43,344 nucleotides of DNA from Ruminiclostridium papyrosolvens C7 (GTDB lineage Bacteria > Bacillota > Clostridia > Acetivibrionales > DSM-1351), in contig NZ_ATAY01000011.1 in the NCBI RefSeq assembly GCF_000421965.1, positions 1-43,344 on the forward strand, read 5' to 3'. Positions within the stretch are counted from its first letter, which is position 1. Each line of letters starts with the position of its first letter. A program made the translations under genes and the position numbers. The notes below the pieces were generated by a model. The model saw nothing but the letters and a program-made list of their open reading frames with translations, had not been told where the DNA came from and ran no database searches. This document shows positions 35,917 through 43,344 of the stretch, piece after piece.

Positions 35917-35954
35917 ACCCGGGTATACCAATTGTATATTGGGTATGCCCGGGT
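35917..35954. terminator. GC-rich hairpin between the kinase gene and glnN
   Basis: Inverted repeat acccgggtatacc (35917-35929) and ggtatgcccgggt (35942-35954) lies between convergent stops. The T tract is weak on both strands, so it may act as a bidirectional barrier or an mRNA-end stabiliser. Confidence 0.6.
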
Positions 35955-35976
35955 GTTGAATAGTGTCTGTCTTAAA

Positions 35977-38070
35977 TTATATATTGAATAGAATATCCGC
36001 ATAAGTTGGGATAGGCCAGATATTTGAATCTACTATACGCTCGAGCTCGTCGGCAACTGTTCTTAATGTTTCCATTCTTGCAAAAACATCATTTCTATAG
36101 AACATAGCTTGCTCAAATGTATCTTCAAAAGAATTCTGAGCCTTGCTTAGACTATTCTCCAATAGAGAAATTTCCTTTTTAAATTGCGAAACAAAGGAAG
36201 CTGTTTCCTTAAGCAAGTCTGTATTAGCACTTAAATCTGCTTCAATTCCACAGTTCTTAATCTCATTTATAGATTTTGCAATTTCAGTTTCAAATTTGAT
36301 GCAAGCCGGAAGAAGCTGCCTTTTTGCCATTTCAAGCATTGTCATAGCCTCTATATTAATTGACTTGATATATTTCTCAAGTGAGATTTCATATCTGGAA
36401 TGCATTTCAACTCTTGAAAAGACCTTGTGCTTTTCCATAACTGTCATGTTCTTTTCCTTTAACAGGCAAGCAATTGCTTCAACATAACTCTTAATATTTG
36501 GAAGACCTCTTTTTTCAGCTTCTTTTACCCATTCATCGGAATATCCGTTACCATTGAATATTATTCGTCCGTTTTCTTTTACCACATCTTTAATAATACT
36601 GTTTACTTCTTTTGAGAAATCCTTTGCCTTTTCAAGTCTGTCAGCAAACTGTTCCAGTACATGTGCAACTATTGTATTCAGGAAGAAGTTTGGTGATGCA
36701 ATGGAGGCAGAAGAACCAACCATTCTGAATTCAAATTTATTACCGGTAAAGGCAAACGGTGAAGTTCTGTTCCTGTCTGTGGTATCCTTTCTGAGTGCTG
36801 GGAGTGTTTTAACACCGACCATGAGCTTTTCAATACTATTTGATTCAATATCTTCTCCAGATACAATCTGATCAAGAATTCTTGTAAGCTCATCTCCAAG
36901 GAATATGGAAATTATAGCAGGTGGAGCTTCATTTGCGCCTAACCTGTGGTCATTTCCAGGGTTGGCAGCAGATAATCTTATCAAATCCGCATATTCGTCT
37001 ACGGCTTTTATAACAGCACACAGGAAAATCAGGAATTGAACGTTTTCATGGGGGGTCTTACCCGGGTCAAAAAGGTTCTGACCATCATTTGTAGAAAGTG
37101 ACCAATTATTATGTTTGCCGGAACCGTTAACTCCTGCAAAGGGTTTTTCATGAAGCAGACATACTAAACCATGTCTTAGGGCAACTGTTTTCAAAAGTTC
37201 CATAACAAGCTGATTATGATCGGTTGCAATATTGGAAGTTGTAAAAATAGGAGCAAGCTCATGCTGTGCAGGAGCCACTTCGTTATGCTCAGTTTTTGCT
37301 GAAATACCAAGCTTCCATAATTCACGGTCCAGATCTTCCATGAAAGCTGAAACTCGTGGCTTAATACTTCCATAGTAATGGTCATCCATTTCCTGTCCCT
37401 TTGGTGCTTTAGAGCCAAAAAGAGTACGTCCTGTAAAAATCAAATCTTTCCTTTTATCGTACATTTTCTTATCAATAAGGAAATATTCCTGCTCAGGACC
37501 AACTGTTGGAGTAACTTTAGTAACGTTTTCATTACCGAAAAGTTTTAGTAGCCTTACTGCATTTTTAGAAAGGCATTCAATAGATCTTAAAAGAGGTGTT
37601 TTCTTATCAAGCGTTTCACCTGTATAAGAACAGAATGCAGTTGGAATGTACAAAGTGTTATTTTTAATAAATGCAGGTGAAGTACAATCCCAAGCGGTGT
37701 AGCCACGTGCCTCAAAGGTGACTCTCAAACCTCCCGAAGGAAAAGAGGAGCCATCTGCTTCACCTTTAATCAACTCTTTGCCGGAGAATTCCAATATTAC
37801 TTTTCCATCATCAGTAGGATTAATGAAGGAATCATGTTTTTCGGCAGTAATGCCTGTCATTGGCTGAAACCAGTGAGTATAATGGGTAGCACCCTTTTCA
37901 ATTGCCCAATCCTTCATTGAGCTGGCAACCACTTCAGCTATTTCGAGATCTAAAGGAAGACCTTCGTCAATAGTTTTCTTCAATACCTTGTATGTAGCTT
38001 TAGGCAAACGTTCTCTCATTACGGAGTCATTGTATACATTTGAACCGAATATTTGGCTTATCAGACTCAT
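35977..38070 (-). CDS. glnN: Glutamine synthetase type III
   Basis: GSIII makes glutamine from glutamate and ammonia. The 697-residue chain is much longer than GSI or GSII. It carries the GSIII features [38 protein letters not shown] and [17 protein letters not shown] long C-terminal helical part follows. The ATG at 38070 has gaggtgattt upstream. It is monocistronic on the minus strand with a leader of up to about 350 bases, where nitrogen control could act, though no known motif was recognised. Confidence 0.96.
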   Translation of the reverse strand: MSLISQIFGSNVYNDSVMRERLPKATYKVLKKTIDEGLPLDLEIAEVVASSMKDWAIEKGATHYTHWFQPMTGITAEKHDSFINPTDDGKVILEFSGKELIKGEADGSSFPSGGLRVTFEARGYTAWDCTSPAFIKNNTLYIPTAFCSYTGETLDKKTPLLRSIECLSKNAVRLLKLFGNENVTKVTPTVGPEQEYFLIDKKMYDKRKDLIFTGRTLFGSKAPKGQEMDDHYYGSIKPRVSAFMEDLDRELWKLGISAKTEHNEVAPAQHELAPIFTTSNIATDHNQLVMELLKTVALRHGLVCLLHEKPFAGVNGSGKHNNWSLSTNDGQNLFDPGKTPHENVQFLIFLCAVIKAVDEYADLIRLSAANPGNDHRLGANEAPPAIISIFLGDELTRILDQIVSGEDIESNSIEKLMVGVKTLPALRKDTTDRNRTSPFAFTGNKFEFRMVGSSASIASPNFFLNTIVAHVLEQFADRLEKAKDFSKEVNSIIKDVVKENGRIIFNGNGYSDEWVKEAEKRGLPNIKSYVEAIACLLKEKNMTVMEKHKVFSRVEMHSRYEISLEKYIKSINIEAMTMLEMAKRQLLPACIKFETEIAKSINEIKNCGIEADLSANTDLLKETASFVSQFKKEISLLENSLSKAQNSFEDTFEQAMFYRNDVFARMETLRTVADELERIVDSNIWPIPTYADILFNI

Positions 38071-38437
38071 AAATCACCTCATAAAATATTTTTAAGGCAA
38101 CCGGCTGTATTCCGGATACCAATAATTATTAATATTACCTAATAAAGATACAATTTTTCCATACTAATTGCAAGCATAAAATGGTCAGGCGTCTTTTCTC
38201 AAGCTAAATATTTATAAATTCTTTTAAAACTATTATATTCTTTTCTTTCAAAGGTAAAAATTGCATTATCCTAAAAGTTTTAATTCAAAAAAATGAATAT
38301 TTATCCGGTGTAATTTGAGGTGGTAATTTAGGGAAATTGAGAAAGAAAACTGCCGCTATGATATAATACAATTAGCACACTGCTTTACAGAATTATTTTG
38401 AAATAATATTTATTACAGGCATAGGTAGGTGACCCAT
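38071..38437. other. Intergenic region between glnN and the transglutaminase-like gene
   Basis: These 367 AT-rich bases separate two divergent genes and hold no supported ORF. On the minus strand an imperfect hairpin (ggtatccgg with ccggttgcc) lies just before the glnN ribosome site. On the + strand TATAAT at 38362-38367 is a possible -10 box, with TTGAGA 19 bases upstream, which is a little far. I see no known riboswitch. Confidence 0.45.
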
Positions 38438-39634
38438 TTGATAGATATACTTACAAATCCAATTAATATAATAATAATTCTACCTGTTTTAATTACTCTT
38501 GTAAGTTCTTTGGTAACAAGATATAACAGAGAAAGAGTTATTAAAAGTTTTTATTCAATAATAAACAGTGTGGAGTTAATCACAGGATTATTAATTGCGC
38601 TCTTATTAACAAGGGGAATTCTATTTGACAATGACAATAAGTTTTTCGTATATATTCGTAACCATATGCCTGAAACTGCCAAAGCAAGTCTGGCAGCAAA
38701 TAATATATATACCTACTTATGTGTTGCTTTTGTTGTACTATTGATTGTGGTGCTGATAATCAAGCTAGTAATGTATCCTTTGTATAAGCATGTATTTGGA
38801 GCTATGGCTCAGGGAATATACAAGGTTATGAGCTCAATGAGCTCTGTGACCCGAAGAATCATTGCCTTTGTCTGCAGTATACCGAAGGCAGCAGTTTCAC
38901 TAATTTGTATCAGCTTTGTACTATATTTCTTTTCGTACTATTTTACAGTACCCGGTTTATCAGTTTGGATAGACGATTCAGTAGTACTCCAGGGAGTTTA
39001 TAAAACGGCTCTGAAACCGGTAATTGAATCTGAAATTGCAAAGAAAATACCTGTAATAATTAATGATCGTTTTGTAAGCGCCACAATGAATGGGCAGGAA
39101 GTAAAAATAGCTGAAAATATCAGAGATACTCTTGACAGTTACAATATAAAGGTTATTCAGTACTTTAACGGTGTGACTCTTGATGACGCGGTAAAATCAA
39201 ATGATGAAATAGATAAACTGGCCCTTGATTTGACTGAGGGAAAGTCAGGAGAATATGATAAAGCAAAGGCAATATACAAATGGATAACTAAAAATATAAA
39301 ATATGATTACCCAAAAGCAAAACAGATTGCTGTTAAGACAGAAGGAACAAAATCCGGGTCTATAATATGTTATGAAACGAGGAAAGGAATTTGTTTTGAC
39401 TACTCAAGCCTCTTTATTTCAATGTGCAGGGTAAACGGGATAAAGGTAAGATTGGTTACGGGTCTTGGCTATAGCGGACTAGCCTGGGGAGATCATGCAT
39501 GGAATCAGTTCTACGATAGTAATGAGAAAAAATGGATAAATGTAGACTGCACCTTTGGTGTCACCGGAAACTATTTTAATTCTTCAAAATTTAATTTGGA
39601 TCACAAAGGGGATCGAGTACAGGAAGAATGGTAA
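38438..39634 (+). CDS. Membrane protein with transglutaminase-like domain
   Basis: The protein of about 398 residues has four hydrophobic segments in its first 170 residues and then an extracellular transglutaminase-like domain. The cysteine protease-type triad is visible: Cys in KGICFDYSSLF, His in WGDHAWNQFY and Asp in WINVDCTFG. Such proteins may cleave or cross-link peptides in the envelope; the role here is unknown. The start is unclear: TTG at 38438 follows aggtaggtg, and a GTG at 38429 lies inside that site. It converges on a minus-strand gene with only four bases between their stops. Confidence 0.85.
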   Translation: MIDILTNPINIIIILPVLITLVSSLVTRYNRERVIKSFYSIINSVELITGLLIALLLTRGILFDNDNKFFVYIRNHMPETAKASLAANNIYTYLCVAFVVLLIVVLIIKLVMYPLYKHVFGAMAQGIYKVMSSMSSVTRRIIAFVCSIPKAAVSLICISFVLYFFSYYFTVPGLSVWIDDSVVLQGVYKTALKPVIESEIAKKIPVIINDRFVSATMNGQEVKIAENIRDTLDSYNIKVIQYFNGVTLDDAVKSNDEIDKLALDLTEGKSGEYDKAKAIYKWITKNIKYDYPKAKQIAVKTEGTKSGSIICYETRKGICFDYSSLFISMCRVNGIKVRLVTGLGYSGLAWGDHAWNQFYDSNEKKWINVDCTFGVTGNYFNSSKFNLDHKGDRVQEEW

Positions 39635-39638
39635 ACTA

Positions 39639-39959
39639 TTAAGATAACACCCTTTTTAGAATTTTTCCTCCCGTATATTCTATGTTTTCATGGGTATAAT
39701 TTTCATAGTAATGACTATGTAAATTTGCCATATTGAGCCTTCCTGCAATTTTATGCTTGTGTCCGTGAGCAGTTTTTACCGGAAGTCCTGTTATACCTGA
39801 ATATACATGGTAATGCCCGTTAAAGGAGGTTGTTCCAAAATATACATGGAAGTGGAATGACCCTATACCAAACATGTATTCAGTATATCCAGTAAGCCTG
39901 TGAGAGTGTTTTTCACCAGTTAAACTATTAAATTTGTAAAAATGATAGTGATTAACCAT
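39639..39959 (-). CDS. Histidine-rich YmaF-family protein
   Basis: The 106-residue protein contains 14 histidines, nearly all in H-x-H pairs (HYH, HSH, HFH, HYH, HGHKH, HSH) placed at regular intervals. The regular spacing suggests a repeated beta structure that displays paired imidazoles, most likely for metal binding. It matches what I recall of the YmaF family, whose function is unknown. The ATG at 39959 is preceded by aaagggagaaag; the in-frame ATG at 39980 overlaps that site. It has no signal peptide or membrane helix. Confidence 0.8.
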   Translation of the reverse strand: MVNHYHFYKFNSLTGEKHSHRLTGYTEYMFGIGSFHFHVYFGTTSFNGHYHVYSGITGLPVKTAHGHKHKIAGRLNMANLHSHYYENYTHENIEYTGGKILKRVLS

Positions 39960-40118
39960 CAACTTTCTCCCTTTACCCATTATTCACTTATTATTGTGCA
40001 TGACTGGCCAAGAATTTATTATGAAAAATAATGGAATTAATATAGGGGTTTACCAGATATGTTATAATACTTTTAGGTTAGCAAGTTGTTAAAACTGGCG
40101 GGAGGAGGGCGGAATAAA

Positions 40119-40382
40119 ATGGAACCAATAATTGCAATTGTGTTACTTGTAGCTAATATACCGGTTTATAGGAAAATTTTGCGGCTTATATTTCGTGATA
40201 GAGAGGATATAAATGACTCGATAAAGTACTCATTTACCCCAGATTTGTTTTCCCTTTTTAAAGGGAATTATTGGAAGGATAGAATAGGTGAAGCCAAACT
40301 TTCAGTATTTATATTCAGTTGTGTTGCTGTCGTTGTAATTGAACTTTTAATAATAAAATGGATAATAGCCATTTTTGCATAA
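40119..40382 (+). CDS. Hypothetical small membrane protein
   Basis: The 87-residue protein has two hydrophobic segments, about residues 2-15 and 61-86, with a charged loop between them (KGNYWKDRIGEAK). The ATG at 40119 has a strong ggaggagggcgg upstream, which supports translation. Its stop lies 44 bases before the aminopeptidase start, so both may share a transcript. I recognise no family. Confidence 0.72.
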   Translation: MEPIIAIVLLVANIPVYRKILRLIFRDREDINDSIKYSFTPDLFSLFKGNYWKDRIGEAKLSVFIFSCVAVVVIELLIIKWIIAIFA

Positions 40383-40426
40383 GTAATAAAATAGAAAAGC
40401 AATTAATAAACAGGAGTTTACATAAT

Positions 40427-41620
40427 ATGAAAGAAGTTTTGACCCGACAAGAGCTGGAGAATAGGGCTAAGCAGCTGTGTGCCATAGCTACTGATAAATA
40501 TCCCGACTGGGATACAATAATAATATTAGGGCGTGTTAATCAATATTATTTCACGGGGACTATGCAAGACGGAATACTCATAATTAAAAATGGCGGAAAA
40601 TTAATGTATTTTGCCAGAAGGAGCTATGAAAGGGCGAAAATAGAGTCGCCTATATCCGATTGCATATATCCTATGGAGAAATACTCTGATGCTGCAGAGG
40701 TTTGTGGTATGTTGTTTGGAAACACACTTATAGAAACTGATATTGCAACTATTGAAGTACTTGAAAGACTTAGAGGCCAATTTGAGATAGGTAGAATCTA
40801 TTCCATAAAAAAGATTTTGTCTGAGGTAAGGGCAATTAAAAGTCCATATGAACTTGAAGCTATAAGGGAGGCCGGAAAACGACACAAACACCTGCTTGAA
40901 GAAGTTGTACCAGGCATTCTAAGAGAAGGGATGAGTGAGGTAGAATTATCTGCAGAGTTGTTTGAAAAAATGCTGAAACTTGGACATCAGGGTGTTTCAC
41001 GGTTCAATAGCTACCAGACTGAAATGATAGTAGGACAAATTGCATTTGGAGCAAATTCTCTATATCCTACCAATTTTGACGGACCAGGAGGCATGAAAGG
41101 TTTAAGCCCGGCAGTACCATTGTTTGGCAGTAAAAGTACTTTTCTCAAAAAAGGTGATTTGGTTTTTATTGATGTAGGCTTCTGTATTGATGGATATCAT
41201 AGTGATAAAACCCAAGTTTATATGTTTGGAGCGAAACCTTCGGATGAAGTAGAAAAAATACACAGGCAATGCGTTGAGATACAAAAAAAGACTGCTTCTC
41301 TTCTAAAGCCCGGCAATATACCATCTGAAATATACAGCAGTATAATAGGTTGCCTTGATTCTTCGTTCTTGGGAAACTTTATGGGCTTTGGGGATAGAAG
41401 AGTTAGATTCTTGGGTCACGGAGTGGGTCTTCATGTAGATGAACTGCCTGTAATTGCAAAAGGTTTTGATAATCCATTAAAAGAGAACATGGTTTTTGCC
41501 CTTGAACCCAAAAAAGGTGTACCGCAAGTGGGCATGGTAGGCGGTGAGGACACATATATTGTTACTCCTGACGGTGGCGAGTGTATTACAGGAGGCGAAA
41601 AAGATATTATTTCTGTATAG
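40427..41620 (+). CDS. M24-family aminopeptidase (Xaa-Pro type)
   Basis: The 397-residue protein has an N-terminal creatinase-like domain (about 1-160). A pita-bread metallopeptidase domain follows. Metal ligands are visible: Asp in VFIDVGF, Asp in YHSDKTQVY, His in GHGVGLHVDELP, Glu in ALEPKKG and Glu in GGEDTYIV. It would remove an N-terminal residue before proline, or act on a related substrate; some members are inactive homologues. The ATG at 40427 follows caggag. The in-frame ATG at 40358 overlaps the preceding gene and is rejected. Confidence 0.9.
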   Translation: MKEVLTRQELENRAKQLCAIATDKYPDWDTIIILGRVNQYYFTGTMQDGILIIKNGGKLMYFARRSYERAKIESPISDCIYPMEKYSDAAEVCGMLFGNTLIETDIATIEVLERLRGQFEIGRIYSIKKILSEVRAIKSPYELEAIREAGKRHKHLLEEVVPGILREGMSEVELSAELFEKMLKLGHQGVSRFNSYQTEMIVGQIAFGANSLYPTNFDGPGGMKGLSPAVPLFGSKSTFLKKGDLVFIDVGFCIDGYHSDKTQVYMFGAKPSDEVEKIHRQCVEIQKKTASLLKPGNIPSEIYSSIIGCLDSSFLGNFMGFGDRRVRFLGHGVGLHVDELPVIAKGFDNPLKENMVFALEPKKGVPQVGMVGGEDTYIVTPDGGECITGGEKDIISV

Positions 41621-41752
41621 GGGTGGCATACATAGGAGCTTGAAACTGATCGCAGTGGAAGATACACTTAAATAATAATGTGGTTGGTTTTTATTTATTG
41701 AATAATTAATCAGGAGAGACAGGTTATCATATTTTTAAATTTCAAAAATAAA

Positions 41753-41798
41753 CATATATAGAGCTTGAAAGCACTTTTTCAGAGCAAATCTATATATG
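41753..41798 (+). promoter_or_regulatory. Large leader hairpin ending at the pdaB-like ribosome site
   Basis: catatatag (41753-41761) pairs with ctatatatg (41790-41798). Inside, gcttgaaa pairs with tttcagagc with one bulge. The 3' end of the stem runs into the gggag ribosome site of the next gene, so folding could limit its translation. No T tract is present. Confidence 0.38.
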
Positions 41799-41808
41799 GG
41801 AGTGTTTG

Positions 41809-42588
41809 ATGATGAAAATAAGATTGTTATTGGTAAAGGCAAAAAAAATACCTAAAAAAGTTTTGATAATATTTATACTGACATGTACACTGTTTGTTAC
41901 AATAGGTTATACGGTCAACTCAGTTGGAGTTTTTAATCCGGCAAAGCACCTTCCGATTTACAGTGTTGAAACAGAACAAAATGCTGTCTCAATTACATTT
42001 GATTGTGCTTGGGGAGCAGACGACATATCTCAAATACTTGATACCCTTAAAAGAGAAAATATAAAAGCAACATTTTTTATGGTTGGCCAGTGGGCTGAAA
42101 AATTCCCGGATGCCGTTAAGCTTATAGCAAATGATGGTCATGATATTGCCAACCACGGGTATTCACACCTGCGTATGAGTACAATCAGTAAGGAGAAGTG
42201 CAAAAGTGAAATAGAATTATGCAACAAAAAGCTGGAAGAAATATCAGGAATAAAAATTAATCTTTTCAGGCCGCCGTACGGTGATTACAATAATACTGTT
42301 GTTGATACTTGTAATGAAATGGGATGTTACCCAATTCAATGGAATGTTGACAGTCTTGACTGGCGTAAGGAAATGAGCAGGCAGGCTATATTGGACAGAA
42401 TTCTCAAGAGAACCAAGCCGGGGGCAATACTGCTTTTTCATAACGATACCCAGTATACTGCGCAGCTTCTCCCTGAGATTATAAAAGGACTAAAATCTCA
42501 GGGACTTGAATTTTTACCTGTATCCCAGCTAATAATGAAGGAAAATTATTACATAGATGATCAGGGAAGACAGCAGAAGAATAAGTAA
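41809..42588 (+). CDS. pdaB: PdaB-like polysaccharide deacetylase (sporulation type)
   Basis: The 259-residue protein has an N-terminal membrane anchor (about residues 15-36) and a carbohydrate-esterase-4 fold. Visible motifs are TFDCAWGADD, DIANHGYSH, RPPYGDYNN and LLFHND. The first motif has TFDCAWG where classical enzymes have TFDDGP, as in the PdaB sporulation group, so the usual second metal-binding aspartate is replaced. It probably acts on cortex or cell-wall peptidoglycan during sporulation. Three start codons in a row lie at 41806-41814; 41809 has the best spacing to gggag. Confidence 0.88.
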   Translation: MMKIRLLLVKAKKIPKKVLIIFILTCTLFVTIGYTVNSVGVFNPAKHLPIYSVETEQNAVSITFDCAWGADDISQILDTLKRENIKATFFMVGQWAEKFPDAVKLIANDGHDIANHGYSHLRMSTISKEKCKSEIELCNKKLEEISGIKINLFRPPYGDYNNTVVDTCNEMGCYPIQWNVDSLDWRKEMSRQAILDRILKRTKPGAILLFHNDTQYTAQLLPEIIKGLKSQGLEFLPVSQLIMKENYYIDDQGRQQKNK

Positions 42589-42635
42589 CACTATTTAAAT
42601 AGGAAACATAAAATTTCAAATAATATAATTATGAG

Positions 42636-43124
42636 TTATTTTGCAGGCTGCAAGATAACTTTTGTTTTCTGAACAGCTTTACACATATTTAATAGCTGGT
42701 CGCCATTTATACATTCAATTACATTTCTATGGCAAAAAACCTTTGTGCATGGCTTGAAATCACCTAAAGTTATAATCATTCCTCTATATATAGAGTTCTT
42801 CTGCATACATTTAGCCAGATTCATAGCAAGTTCGACATCTATAATCTGATTCAGCCCATGCTTCCATATCTCGGAAAATTGTATATTATTCAGTATAAGA
42901 CCGCTTCCATCAATCCCACAATCACGGGTTGACTTAATCTTATAACCGTTCCTTTTTAAAACTTCAACTATAATGGACATATAATCACGAAAATTTAAAT
43001 ATAACAAATCCTCTTTAGAGTTGATAACTTTCAAAAGTTCGTTTATCTTCCTTTTATATAGACAATCTTTTGTAATAAGAAATACTTTAAATGAAATAAG
43101 TAAAATCAAATAAAATAACAGCAT
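42636..43124 (-). CDS. Membrane-tethered Mrr-like (restriction-endonuclease-fold) protein
   Basis: The 162-residue protein has an N-terminal membrane helix (about residues 1-18). The rest resembles the Mrr restriction-endonuclease fold: YMSIIVEVLKRNGYKIKST, then Asp72 in GIDGSG, and MIITLGDF near residue 116, ending with INGDQLL. In Mrr enzymes the catalytic residues are D-x(n)-(E/Q)-x-K. Here Glu85 and Lys88 are separated by two residues (SEIWKHG), so the active site is altered or dead. It converges on the deacetylase gene and faces the rRNA promoters. The function is unknown. Confidence 0.75.
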   Translation of the reverse strand: MLLFYLILLISFKVFLITKDCLYKRKINELLKVINSKEDLLYLNFRDYMSIIVEVLKRNGYKIKSTRDCGIDGSGLILNNIQFSEIWKHGLNQIIDVELAMNLAKCMQKNSIYRGMIITLGDFKPCTKVFCHRNVIECINGDQLLNMCKAVQKTKVILQPAK

Positions 43125-43211
43125 AATTAATCACCCGATACTATTGTTTCTATAAAATAGATTTAATATTCTTCAATATTTAAAATGCAGGAATTTACAG
43201 TTATAAAGGTG

Positions 43212-43241
43212 TTGACATGGGGATAGCAGGCATGTTACTAT
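43212..43241 (+). promoter_or_regulatory. rRNA operon promoter P1
   Basis: TTGACA (43212-43217), 18 bases, then TACTAT (43236-43241). It belongs to a repeat pair that shares gtgttgaca and gatagca with the second promoter 106 bases later, the style of tandem rRNA promoters. AT-rich sequence upstream could act as an UP element. Confidence 0.78.
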
Positions 43242-43317
43242 AGTCAAGCTGTCGCTGAAAACAACACTTAAATAGTTAAGGTAGTATGAACTACCAAAAA
43301 CTGAAAGTAAAAAAGTG

Positions 43318-43344
43318 TTGACAACAAGATAGCAAAGTGTTAAT
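43318..43344 (+). promoter_or_regulatory. rRNA operon promoter P2 (cut by window end)
   Basis: TTGACA (43318-43323) is followed after 17 bases by taat at the very end of the window, so the -10 box is only partly seen. It repeats the pattern of P1. An rRNA operon on the + strand would start just beyond the window. Confidence 0.7.

Noticed and set aside
43209..43344. Short direct repeats (gtgttgaca, gatagca) considered as a CRISPR or att-site remnant
   Set aside because: They are only two copies and coincide with -35 boxes of tandem rRNA promoters.

Overview
The window is AT-rich DNA from a spore-forming, anaerobic Firmicute of class Clostridia. The gene content (SCIFF ranthipeptide locus, SpoIID and PdaB-like sporulation wall enzymes, ferredoxin-dependent 2-oxoacid oxidoreductase, glutamine synthetase III) resembles the mesophilic cellulolytic clostridia (Ruminiclostridium-like). 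That genus-level guess rests on protein style only. The window is bounded by ribosomal RNA operons: a 5S rRNA gene and terminator open it, and a pair of strong repeated promoters typical of an rRNA operon closes it, both on the + strand.

0-6 kb: a lysine-biosynthesis block on the minus strand. A promoter, a lysine riboswitch and an intrinsic terminator precede dapA-dapB and a free-standing double-ACT-domain protein. A SpoIID/LytB protein lies on the + strand, and aspartokinase (lysC) is on the minus strand with its own promoter and a structured leader. 6-14 kb: queA-tgt-yajC and a four-helix membrane protein, then the SCIFF precursor peptide (a 46-residue gene with its own promoter and terminator), its radical SAM/SPASM maturase, a gamma-carbonic-anhydrase-like protein, and secD-secF behind a near-consensus promoter. 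Queuosine tRNA modification, Sec export and ranthipeptide maturation are thus interleaved on one strand.

14-21.7 kb: two small hypothetical proteins, dnaG-rpoD (macromolecular synthesis operon), tRNA-Asn and a CAU tRNA, a previously easy-to-miss 57-residue minus-strand ORF, trmK, a NIF3-like metalloprotein, RNase P RNA, and a long ZapA-like coiled-coil protein. 21.7-31 kb: a ferredoxin (minus), an amidohydrolase, an anchored hypothetical protein, a Cys-rich flavodoxin-like reductase, tcdA, a ParA-like ATPase, a membrane-anchored MutS-core ATPase, and korD-korA-korB-korC, which encodes a ferredoxin-linked 2-oxoacid oxidoreductase.

31-43.3 kb: an ABC transporter (ATPase plus two-FtsX permease) followed by its likely two-component system with an intramembrane-sensing kinase; glutamine synthetase III (minus); a membrane transglutaminase-like protein; a histidine-rich YmaF-family protein (minus); a small membrane protein with an M24 aminopeptidase; a PdaB-like deacetylase; a membrane-tethered Mrr-like protein (minus); and the rRNA promoters. 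No CRISPR array, insertion sequence or prophage was seen. Most of the region is housekeeping. The SCIFF locus is the most distinctive system.
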